Below, piece by piece: positions 1 through 5,230 of a DNA stretch of 5,230 nt. The notes below the pieces were generated by a model. That model made no database searches. It had not been told where the DNA came from and was given only the letters and a program-made list of their open reading frames with translations. The DNA is taken from contig JAGREZ010000176.1 in assembly GCA_020446285.1 (NCBI GenBank), positions 1 to 5,230 of the forward strand, given 5' to 3'. Origin of the DNA: Geminicoccaceae bacterium (GTDB lineage: Bacteria; Pseudomonadota; Alphaproteobacteria; Geminicoccales; Geminicoccaceae). A program made the position numbers and the translations under genes. Numbering within the stretch: position 1 is the stretch's first letter; each line of letters opens with the position of its first letter.

Positions 1-1
1 C

Positions 2-28
2 TGGATCGATGCACTAGAAGCGGGCTGA
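2..28 (+). CDS. Possible C-terminal end of an unidentified upstream gene
   Basis: Read from base 2, the first bases give eight codons (W-I-D-A-L-E-A-G) and then TGA. This would be an ordinary polar C-terminus, and a plus-strand terminator follows 52 bases later, so a plus-strand gene plausibly ends here. Eight residues are far too few to name a product. A competing frame starting at base 1 stays open to about base 149, but it runs through the terminator hairpin and into AT-rich DNA, so it is less likely to be coding. This is a weak call that rests mainly on the terminator. Confidence 0.25.
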   Translation, partial: WIDALEAG

Positions 29-80
29 AGCCCCGGCGGGGTCCATTTCGACCTCGCCTCCCGCCCGGCGGGATCGATCA

Positions 81-108
81 CGGCCTCTCTTTCAGGGAGG
101 CCGTTTTT
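81..108 (+). terminator. Rho-independent terminator of the upstream plus-strand unit
   Basis: The stem CGGCCTC (81-87) pairs perfectly with GAGGCCG (97-103) around a nine-base loop and is followed at once by five T (104-108). This is a textbook intrinsic terminator on the plus strand. It separates whatever lies left of the window from the secreted-protein gene, which therefore probably has its own promoter. A second GC-rich hairpin just upstream (TCCCGC 59-64 with GCGGGA 68-73) has no T-tract and may be part of the same 3' end. Confidence 0.8.
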
Positions 109-300
109 ATTTGTCCAGTACCACCTCCAGATCGGAATTCGATCTTTTAAACAAATTCAACTATAATCAATTATTAATATTCGTTAGTATTTTTAATTTT
201 CCATTTTTACATACTATTAATATTACATCAAATACTGAACCGACATAATCTATACGATTTATTAATGTGTCATATGTCATGATGGAAGTATCAAAACGTT

Positions 301-319
301 TCATGACATGTGTTCATGA
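301..319. promoter_or_regulatory. Dyad TCATGA-N7-TCATGA, possible operator
   Basis: Two copies of the self-complementary hexamer TCATGA (301-306 and 314-319) flank seven bases, giving a 19-base dyad centred on base 310. A third copy lies at 277-282. The dyad is 41 bases upstream of the preferred start codon at 360, a usual place for a repressor site or for a site overlapping the leader. No regulator is encoded in the window. The hexamer is short, so chance is a real alternative. Confidence 0.25.
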
Positions 320-350
320 TCGTTTGCGGCTACAATTTTGCAAAGATTAC

Positions 351-355
351 GGGGA
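351..355 (+). promoter_or_regulatory. Weak Shine-Dalgarno site favouring the ATG at 360
   Basis: GGGGA lies four bases before ATG 360. It is a modest, somewhat close match to a ribosome binding site. The earlier in-frame starts at 267 (GTG), 279 and 282 have no purine-rich site in front of them. ATG 303 has only GGAAG 14 bases away. Starting at 360 also places a normal signal peptide at the very N-terminus, which is the stronger argument. Confidence 0.4.
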
Positions 356-359
356 AACG

Positions 360-2408
360 ATGATTGCCTTGACGCAAAAGCCCGGACTTCGGTCCGGCAG
401 CCTTCATCTCGGCCGGGTCGCCCTGGCTGCGGGATGCCTGACCCTCGCCATTCCGGTCCCGACTTCCGCAGCCGGCAGGAACGGCGATCCCCTGACGACT
501 CTCATGACCCTCAAGGGAAGTCCTGACGCTGACGGTCCGGGGCATGTGATCCTCGCTGCCATCTCGGAACAGGCGGCAAAATACAAGAAATATGCCGACT
601 ACTTCCAGAAAAAGGCGGACGAAAACCTCGCACTGGCGAACAACTACGCCAAGGGATCCGCAAACTATCAGAAATACATGAAGGAGTACGAGTACTACGT
701 CTCCAAAAACAAATCCGCATACGCAAAATACCTGCAATATGGCGGCACCGATACCACCGCAAGCGGCACATCTTCGGCAAGCCAGGCATCGACGGCGTCC
801 ACATCGACTGATGACAGTTCCGCATCAGCCACGACCGACATCCCGGAACAGGCGGCAAAATACAAGAAATATGCCGACTACTTCCAGAAAAAGGCGGACG
901 AAAACCTCGCACTGGCAAACAACTACACCAAGGGATCCACAAACTATCAGAAATACATGAAGGAGTACGAGTACTACGTCTCCAAAAACAAGTCCGCATA
1001 CGCAAAATACCTGCAATATGGCGGCACCGATACCACCGCAAGCGGCACATCTTCGGCAAGCCAGGCATCGACGGCGTCCACATCGACTGATGACAGTTCC
1101 GCATCAGCCACGACCGACATCCCGGAACAGGCGGCAAAATACAAGAAATATGCCGACTACTTCCAGAAAAAGGCGGACGAAAACCTCGCACTGGCAGACA
1201 ACTACGCCAAGGGGTCGAGTCTCTACAAGAAATACAATGAACTCTATGAATACTATACCGACAAATTTGCTTCAGCTTATGGAAAATACCTGAGCTATGG
1301 CGGAACGCCTGTCTCTTCGGGCACTGCCGCCTCGTCATCGGGATCATCCTCCGGCGGTTCGACCGTCACCGTCGAGTCGAATGGCGACAATTCCGATGGC
1401 ACGACCACCGCATCCGGAGACAACGGCAAGACAGTCCCGGTTCGTTCACAGTCGGAATTCGACTCGGCGATCCGCAACGCGTTGCCGGGCCACAGGATCC
1501 TCGTCCATCCCGGCAGCTACGCCTTCCCGGCACTGCTCCGGGACGGCAAGGCGAATGCGCCGATCGTGATCGAGGCGACGGTGCCGGCGATTGAGGGCGG
1601 CAAGACCCGGATCACGGGACGGGCTCACATCGAGGGCGAGCATGTCGTTCTGCGCGGGTTCGATTTCACGGTCGACGGCTATCTGCACACCGTCGTCTTC
1701 ATCCGCAAGTCGGACAATGTCGCGGTCGAGAACAATATCATCCGCAGTGCTCATTCGGACTATGGCGTGCGCATCCACAACAGCAGCAACATGCTGATCC
1801 GGAACAACCTGTTCGACGGCCAGTTCCATCATGCGATCTCGTCGAAGGAACTGGTGCGCAACATGACAGTGCGCAACAATACCTTCCGCGACTGCGGCAT
1901 GGGTTGCGTCGAATCGGGCCAGTCGCCGGACGGAACCCTCAGCAAGGAGCAAACCTCGCAGAATATCGTCATTTCCGACAACCGGTTCATCGGCGAAGAC
2001 ACGCGCGGCAAGATCGGCAACCGCGGTATCGGCATCAAGATCAAGAATGCCGACCATACGCTGGTCAAGAACAATGTCTTTACCGGCAAGTGGAACTTTC
2101 CGATCCAGACCAGTTTTGGCAGTGTCGGCCCCAAGGCCGCCAATACGCTCGGTCATCTCGGTTCGAGAGATCCCGAGGCGATCGAGTTCGTCAGCAACGA
2201 TTTCGGTTCGAGCGGCAAGCTGGATCTGTCCGGACGCGGCATCAAGGGTGACCGTTTCGAACTCCGCAACAACAAGGGCAATGTCGGCTGCAGTGTCGGA
2301 GAGTTCAGAATCCACGGTTCGCTGATCGAACGCCTGATCAACTGGGGCACGATCTACAAGGGCAAGCCGCAAATCAGCCAATCGGGAAACAGCTTCAACT
2401 GCAACTGA
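360..2408 (+). CDS. Secreted protein: three Tyr/Lys-rich helical repeats plus a PL6-like parallel beta-helix
   Basis: I recognise the parts but no named gene. From ATG 360 the product is 682 residues; the open frame extends back to GTG 267, which would add 31 residues in front of the signal peptide. Residues 1-38 form a Sec signal peptide (basic start, hydrophobic core about 19-32, likely cleavage after S-A-A at 36-38). Residues 70-162, 163-255 and 256-315 are tandem repeats: a 60-residue Tyr/Lys/Ala-rich predicted helical hairpin followed, in units 1 and 2, by a 33-residue Ser/Thr-rich linker. A low-complexity Ser/Gly/Thr linker (316-357) leads to a right-handed beta-helix (about 358-682). 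Its opening (S-E-F-D-x-A-I, then P-G-H-R-I-L-V and P-G-S-Y) and its repeated N-N-x-[IF] turns resemble polysaccharide lyase family 6 / chondroitinase B. The beta-helix suggests binding or cleaving an acidic polysaccharide outside the cell. By eye the family's catalytic Lys is kept (K496), but the Arg position is Glu (E518), so enzyme activity is doubtful. It converges with a c-di-GMP/solute-binding operon and has its own AT-rich promoter region. Alternative roles are a surface adhesin, matrix protein or epimerase-like beta-helix. Confidence 0.85.
   Translation: MIALTQKPGLRSGSLHLGRVALAAGCLTLAIPVPTSAAGRNGDPLTTLMTLKGSPDADGPGHVILAAISEQAAKYKKYADYFQKKADENLALANNYAKGSANYQKYMKEYEYYVSKNKSAYAKYLQYGGTDTTASGTSSASQASTASTSTDDSSASATTDIPEQAAKYKKYADYFQKKADENLALANNYTKGSTNYQKYMKEYEYYVSKNKSAYAKYLQYGGTDTTASGTSSASQASTASTSTDDSSASATTDIPEQAAKYKKYADYFQKKADENLALADNYAKGSSLYKKYNELYEYYTDKFASAYGKYLSYGGTPVSSGTAASSSGSSSGGSTVTVESNGDNSDGTTTASGDNGKTVPVRSQSEFDSAIRNALPGHRILVHPGSYAFPALLRDGKANAPIVIEATVPAIEGGKTRITGRAHIEGEHVVLRGFDFTVDGYLHTVVFIRKSDNVAVENNIIRSAHSDYGVRIHNSSNMLIRNNLFDGQFHHAISSKELVRNMTVRNNTFRDCGMGCVESGQSPDGTLSKEQTSQNIVISDNRFIGEDTRGKIGNRGIGIKIKNADHTLVKNNVFTGKWNFPIQTSFGSVGPKAANTLGHLGSRDPEAIEFVSNDFGSSGKLDLSGRGIKGDRFELRNNKGNVGCSVGEFRIHGSLIERLINWGTIYKGKPQISQSGNSFNCN
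567..1304 (+). repeat. In-gene tandem repeat, 279-base period, about 2.65 units
   Basis: Units start at 567, 846 and 1125, each beginning with the codons for E-Q-A-A-K-Y. Units 1 and 2 differ at four of 279 bases by my alignment, two of them silent (third positions of Ala and Lys codons) and two changing Ala to Thr. Unit 3 is identical to unit 2 for its first 72 bases (1125-1196), then diverges strongly and lacks the Ser/Thr linker. As a result 714-917 and 993-1196 are a perfect 204-base direct repeat. The period is a multiple of three, so gain or loss of a unit keeps the reading frame. This points to recent duplication or homogenisation. Confidence 0.95.
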
Positions 2409-2412
2409 TCTG

Positions 2413-2455
2413 ACCGGCGGTGGTACTTCCCGTTCCGACGGAACCGGCGGTGGTA
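2413..2455. repeat. 13-base direct repeat just after the beta-helix gene
   Basis: ACCGGCGGTGGTA occurs at 2413-2425 and again at 2443-2455, exactly 30 bases apart. The second copy is most of the left arm of the hairpin at 2446-2481, so the first copy could pair with the same right arm. Between them sits a small hairpin, GTTCC (2432-2436) with GGAAC (2440-2444). Its role is unknown; it may simply be a duplicated hairpin arm. Confidence 0.6.
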
Positions 2456-2481
2456 TGGTTTCGACAAGCCATGCCACCGCC
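2446..2481. terminator. Strong hairpin between convergent genes, possible bidirectional terminator
   Basis: GGCGGTGGTATGG (2446-2458) pairs with CCATGCCACCGCC (2469-2481), 13 pairs including one G-T wobble, and the stem can extend inward by three weaker pairs to leave a four-base CGAC loop. It lies 37 bases after the stop of the plus-strand gene and about 155 bases beyond the stop of the minus-strand gene. No T-tract follows on either strand, so it is not a classical intrinsic terminator. It could stabilise the 3' ends or act with Rho. The rest of the gap (2482-2636) shows no gene and no clear second terminator. Confidence 0.45.
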
Positions 2482-2636
2482 AAACCCGTTCGATCCTGGC
2501 ATGACATTGGACCAGGTTTGTCAACTCACGGCCTGTTTCGTCGAGAAAAACGAGCTGTGTGAGCCGGTCCCGTGATTTCAGACAGCCGTTTCAATCACAT
2601 CTCGCAATCGAAAAACTGGCGACGGTTGCAAAAGGT

Positions 2637-3935
2637 TCACCTCGCGACCGTGTCGTTGACGATTCTGACGAAGTGGGTGGCGGTGGTTTCGGGGGAAGGT
2701 GTCGGGTCGTCCCAGTAATCCTTGATGAGTGTGCGGATCGTTGCCGTGCGGACCGAATCGCCGACGCCAACCAGTGGCACCAGCCGGTTTCGACCGGCTT
2801 CCCAGCCGGCATAGACATCCCTCTCGCACGGTCCCATCAGCGCATGGTCGATGCCCTTGCGCACCGGCAGGGCGCCCTTGCGCCGGGCGAATTCGGCCTG
2901 TACCGCCGGATCGAGAATGACGTCCATGATGAAGGCCACGCCCGGATCGGGCGCGTCGGCGGAACGTCTGAGCGGGACGAAGACATCGGCCGCCCAGAGC
3001 TGGATGTCCTGATTGCCCGGCGCGAAGGTGCAAAGGAAGTCGCGGCCGGGTTCCAGTCCGGCGGCGACCAGATCGCCCTTGGCGAAATCGCCCATGACCA
3101 TGGTCGCCGCCCGGCCGTCGGCGATCATCCGCGTCACCTCGGTCCAGTTGCGCGCAAGCCTAGGGTCGAGCGCGTGATCGCGAAGTTCGCGGAGAATGGC
3201 GAAGGCCTCGCCCAGGATCTTCTCCCGATCGCCGGAAAGCCGGCCGTCACCATACATGTCACGGTAGAGATCGATCCCGCCGAGATCGATGGCGATCGTC
3301 ACGAACAGGTTCTCGATCTGCCAGTCCTCGCTGCTGGTCGCGATGGGCACATAGCCGGCTTCGGCGAGATCCGGCGCGAGTTGGAGAAATTCATGCCAGC
3401 GGGAGGGTGGTTCGCGGCCGATCGCCCGATAGGCCGCCGCATTGTGCAGGGCATAGTTCTGCATGTGCACGCCGACGGGAATGGCGAGAGCCCGGCCATC
3501 CTTCTGCACCATCTCGAAAAGCTCGTCGAAGATCAGCTCGGCGAGCGGCTGGTCGCGCCATGCCTGCGGCATCGGCCCGGGTTCGTTGATCTCGTGCAGG
3601 GCCATCAGGTCGGCGCCGCTGATCCACTGGGTCAGTGTCGGTGGCAGGTCGAGCTGGAGGCGTCTCGAGACCACGATCTTGGTATCGAGATAGCTTTCGA
3701 GGGCGATCTCTTTCCAGATCCCGCCGCGTCGTTCGACCTCCTCGCGGAATACCGCCAGCGCATGCGCCTCGCCGGGCGAGATCCACCAGTGCACCAGTTC
3801 GACCACGGGATTTCCGCCAGCCTCTGGCGCAACCGGTGCGGAGAGCACGGGCCGGGGCACCAATCCGGCAATGACAAGGCCGGCAAGAAGGAATGAAAAC
3901 GATTTGATAACAAAGACATGTTTCCAGATCTTCAT
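2637..3935 (-). CDS. Periplasmic sugar-binding protein (GtsA-like solute-binding protein), no transporter genes nearby
   Basis: The product is 432 residues, about the usual length for ABC-type sugar-binding proteins of the glucose/mannose GtsA group. Family signatures appear in order: H-W-W (49-51) with P-G-E (54-56), P-P-T-x-x-Q (98-103), V-x-V-H (154-157), W-Q (205-206), M-G-D-F-A-K-G-D (281-288), D-F-L-C (299-302) and G-A-L-P-V-R (354-359). C302 and C370 match the two Cys I recall as conserved in this group, so a disulfide is likely. Residues 1-33 are a Sec signal peptide (Lys-rich start, hydrophobic core 12-26, cleavage near 33-36) without a lipobox Cys, so the protein should be soluble in the periplasm. 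ATG 3935 is chosen because AGGAG lies seven bases upstream; the open frame extends to 4013. It starts 14 bases after the GGDEF-EAL stop, implying one transcript. With no permease or ATPase gene in view it may serve as a sensor rather than for uptake. Several family positions are changed, so the ligand cannot be named. Confidence 0.88.
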   Translation of the reverse strand: MKIWKHVFVIKSFSFLLAGLVIAGLVPRPVLSAPVAPEAGGNPVVELVHWWISPGEAHALAVFREEVERRGGIWKEIALESYLDTKIVVSRRLQLDLPPTLTQWISGADLMALHEINEPGPMPQAWRDQPLAELIFDELFEMVQKDGRALAIPVGVHMQNYALHNAAAYRAIGREPPSRWHEFLQLAPDLAEAGYVPIATSSEDWQIENLFVTIAIDLGGIDLYRDMYGDGRLSGDREKILGEAFAILRELRDHALDPRLARNWTEVTRMIADGRAATMVMGDFAKGDLVAAGLEPGRDFLCTFAPGNQDIQLWAADVFVPLRRSADAPDPGVAFIMDVILDPAVQAEFARRKGALPVRKGIDHALMGPCERDVYAGWEAGRNRLVPLVGVGDSVRTATIRTLIKDYWDDPTPSPETTATHFVRIVNDTVAR

Positions 3936-3942
3936 TGACATT

Positions 3943-3947
3943 CTCCT
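3943..3947 (-). promoter_or_regulatory. Shine-Dalgarno site that fixes the solute-binding protein start at 3935
   Basis: On the minus strand AGGAG (3947 to 3943) is followed by seven bases and then ATG 3935, ideal spacing. The in-frame ATG at 3941 lies only one base after it, and the ATG at 3953 overlaps the upstream stop codon (ATGA) with no purine-rich site before it. The site sits in the 14-base gap between the two minus-strand genes, consistent with separate initiation on a shared mRNA. Confidence 0.75.
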
Positions 3948-3949
3948 CT

Positions 3950-5230
3950 TCATGCCAGGGATGCCACGGGCCCTTCGAGGCGACGGCGGCGCCGGTCGAA
4001 CCGGGCGGCGCATTCCCCCCTCAGGGTCTCGAGCGGGTGCGGCCGGGAGAAGTGATAGCCCTGGCCGAACTCGCAGCCGAGATCGGCGAGAATGGCGAGA
4101 ACCGGGCGATTTTCGATGCCCTCGCAGACGACCTGCTTGCCGAGCCCGTGGGCGAGCTTGATCATTCCCTCAAGGATCACCCGGTTGGCCCGGTTGGCGT
4201 CGATGTCGCAGACGAAGCGCCGGTCGATCTTGATCGCGTCGAAGGGGATCTGCTGGAGATGGGCGAGCGAGGCGAAGCCGGTGCCGAAATCGTCGAGGCT
4301 GATGACCCCGCCAGCCTCGCTCAGCCGTTCGAGATGCTGGCCGATATGCCCCGATCCGCGTTCGATCATGCAGCCCTCGGTGAGTTCGATGCTCAGCCAC
4401 GGGCGTCCGTCCGCCCTGCGGCAGGAACGGATCTCCTCCTCCAGCCGGTCATCGGCAAGCATGGCACCGGTGACGTTGAGCGAGATCGATTCGAGGTCGG
4501 GAAAGGTATCGAGCAGCATCGGCGCCTCGGACTTGATGATGTCGAGGATCCGCCAGCTCACCCGGCTCATCAGTCCGAGCCGTTCGGCATCGGCGATCCA
4601 GGCGCCGGGTGCGAGGATCCCGCCATCCGGGCCGATCAGCCGGGCGAGTGCCTCGATGCGGCGCACGCGTCTCGTCTCGAGACAGACGATCGGCTGGTAG
4701 AAGGCGCGGAAGCGTTCGAGCCGGACGGCCTCGAGAAGCCGGGTGTCGAGCGAGATGAAATGGCCGATCCCGCGTTCGAACAGATCCTCGTAACGGGCGA
4801 GCTGGTCGCCGCCATGCAGCTTGGCATGGTAGAGTGCCTTGTCGGCGGCGGCGAACAGCGCCTCGCTGTCGCATGGATTGTCGTCGCAGGCGGCGAAACC
4901 GATGCTCACGCTCATGTTGAAGGACCGGTCGCGGAACGCCACCGGATCGCGGCAGGCCTGCAGGAGCCTGCCGAGCGTGCGGAGAACCGATGCCGCATCG
5001 TGCCCGCGGTCGAACAGCATGGCGAACTCGTCGCCGCCCAGGCGGAAGAGGCCCGCCGTTCCGTTGCCCGCCACCGCATTCATCCGCATGCCCAGCGCAA
5101 CCAGCGCGCCGTCGCCGTAGAGATGGCCGAAATTGTCGTTGATCGCCTTGAACCGGTCGATGTCGATGAGCGCCAGCCAGCGCCAGCGGACATTGCCGGT
5201 GGCGTTCCTGAGGGTCTGGTGGAACAGGTG
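3950..5230 (-). CDS. GGDEF-EAL c-di-GMP enzyme, N-terminus outside window
   Basis: The frame is open to the window edge, giving 426 residues of the C-terminal part. The first ATG (5089) falls inside the GGDEF domain, so it is not the start. Visible residues 1-150 form a diguanylate cyclase domain: D-I-D-R-F-K (23-28), N-D-N-F-G-H (31-36), intact G-G-D-E-F at 65-69 (bases 5024-5038). The RxxD inhibitory site normally just upstream reads N-G-T-A, so product inhibition at that site is unlikely. Residues 155-405 form an EAL phosphodiesterase domain: E-A-L-A-R (193-197, EAL at 4646-4654), N252, E-L-T-E (282-285), D-D-F-G-T-G (313-318), K334, E370 in C-E-G-I-E, and Q390. All recognised metal and catalytic residues are present, so c-di-GMP hydrolysis is likely and synthesis possible. 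The C-terminal tail is Arg-rich (about 410-417). The missing N-terminus would carry any membrane segments and sensor domain. The gene is followed 14 bases later by the solute-binding protein gene, pointing to a shared operon and perhaps a shared signal. Confidence 0.93.
   Translation of the reverse strand, partial: HLFHQTLRNATGNVRWRWLALIDIDRFKAINDNFGHLYGDGALVALGMRMNAVAGNGTAGLFRLGGDEFAMLFDRGHDAASVLRTLGRLLQACRDPVAFRDRSFNMSVSIGFAACDDNPCDSEALFAAADKALYHAKLHGGDQLARYEDLFERGIGHFISLDTRLLEAVRLERFRAFYQPIVCLETRRVRRIEALARLIGPDGGILAPGAWIADAERLGLMSRVSWRILDIIKSEAPMLLDTFPDLESISLNVTGAMLADDRLEEEIRSCRRADGRPWLSIELTEGCMIERGSGHIGQHLERLSEAGGVISLDDFGTGFASLAHLQQIPFDAIKIDRRFVCDIDANRANRVILEGMIKLAHGLGKQVVCEGIENRPVLAILADLGCEFGQGYHFSRPHPLETLRGECAARFDRRRRRLEGPVASLA

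Larger units (their letters stand above)
120..359 (+). promoter_or_regulatory. AT-rich upstream regulatory region of the secreted repeat/beta-helix gene
   Basis: No gene is seen here. Base composition drops sharply: bases 141-240 contain 18 G or C, against GC-rich flanks. The motif TATTAAT occurs three times in the same orientation, at 172-178, 215-221 and 260-266, spaced 43 and 45 bases, about four helical turns. The first two copies extend to the identical ten-mer TATTAATATT. TCATGA occurs three times nearer the gene (277, 301, 314). Such AT-rich, probably curved DNA is typical of promoters controlled by nucleoid-type or zinc-finger silencers (H-NS-like or MucR/Ros-like, from general knowledge). 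No convincing -35/-10 pair could be fixed because AT-rich matches are too frequent. If an earlier start codon (GTG 267, ATG 279, 282 or 303) were used, part of this region would be coding. Confidence 0.5.

Noticed and set aside
1..75. Possible tRNA or other RNA gene 3' end in the GC-rich hairpins at the left edge
   Set aside because: No T-loop sequence or acceptor-stem partner could be found; the hairpins are short and fit a transcription unit's 3' end.
141..240. CtrA-type TTAA-N7-TTAA sites in the AT-rich leader
   Set aside because: Several TTAA half-sites occur, but none is paired exactly at seven bases; near matches such as TTAA-N7-TCAA are expected by chance in such AT-rich DNA.
267..359. 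Upstream in-frame starts (GTG 267, ATG 279, 282, 303) for the secreted protein
   Set aside because: They would put 19-31 extra residues before the signal peptide, extend coding into the AT-rich regulatory DNA, and lack good ribosome binding sites.
414..440. Possible lipoprotein box (A-A-G-C) in the signal peptide of the secreted protein
   Set aside because: The -3 position is Ala rather than Leu, Val or Ile, and the Cys is followed by more hydrophobic residues and a normal S-A-A cleavage site, so a soluble secreted form is more likely.
567..1304. Regular repeats that might suggest a CRISPR array
   Set aside because: The period is 279 bases with near-identical whole units, not short repeats with unique spacers, and the array lies in frame within a protein gene.
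511..1347. A 278-codon minus-strand frame with internal repeats opposite the tandem repeats
   Set aside because: Its repeats merely mirror the 279-base DNA repeat. It is Cys/Arg/Trp-rich and unlike a natural protein, while the plus strand has a signal peptide and sensible helices.
1446..2507. A 353-codon open frame on the minus strand opposite the beta-helix domain
   Set aside because: The plus-strand frame shows clear beta-helix turns. The antisense product is an Ala/Val/Asp/Arg-rich sequence without motifs, and it runs across the intergenic hairpin.
2559..3896. A 445-codon open frame on the plus strand opposite the solute-binding protein gene
   Set aside because: It is antisense to a clearly recognised family protein. 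Its translation is rich in Arg, Gly, Asp and His with no recognisable domain or signal, and GC-rich genes commonly leave such open antisense frames.

Overview
The window looks like chromosomal DNA from a GC-rich Gram-negative proteobacterium, most likely an alphaproteobacterium. This rests on GC-rich codon choice, Sec-type signal peptides, a GtsA-type sugar-binding protein and a GGDEF-EAL protein. No marker gene allows a genus call. Two long genes are complete, one long gene runs off the right edge, and a few codons of another may enter at the left edge.

Layout. Bases 1-28 may hold the last codons of a plus-strand gene, followed by a good Rho-independent terminator (81-108). Bases 120-359 form a strikingly AT-rich leader (18 G/C in the 100 bases 141-240) with short repeated boxes. 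It precedes a plus-strand gene (360-2408) for a secreted 682-residue protein: signal peptide, three tandem 93-residue Tyr/Lys/Ala-rich helical repeats with Ser/Thr linkers, then a right-handed parallel beta-helix resembling polysaccharide lyase family 6. The gap 2409-2636 carries a 13-base direct repeat and a strong hairpin where two transcription units converge. On the minus strand, a GGDEF-EAL cyclic-di-GMP enzyme (5230-3950, N-terminus outside the window) is followed after 14 bases by a periplasmic sugar-binding protein (3935-2637). No ABC permease or ATPase gene is present in the window.

How the parts may work together (inference). A solute-binding protein in an operon with a GGDEF-EAL protein, and with no transporter genes in sight, suggests a sensor pair like NspS-MbaA of Vibrio cholerae: a periplasmic ligand, probably a sugar, would be bound by the solute-binding protein and reported to a membrane-bound c-di-GMP enzyme. 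The convergent gene encodes a secreted, repeat-bearing, probably carbohydrate-binding protein of the sort found in biofilm matrix, and so could be an output. The sensor pair and the unusual secreted protein are the most interesting content. The functional link between them is a hypothesis from proximity only.
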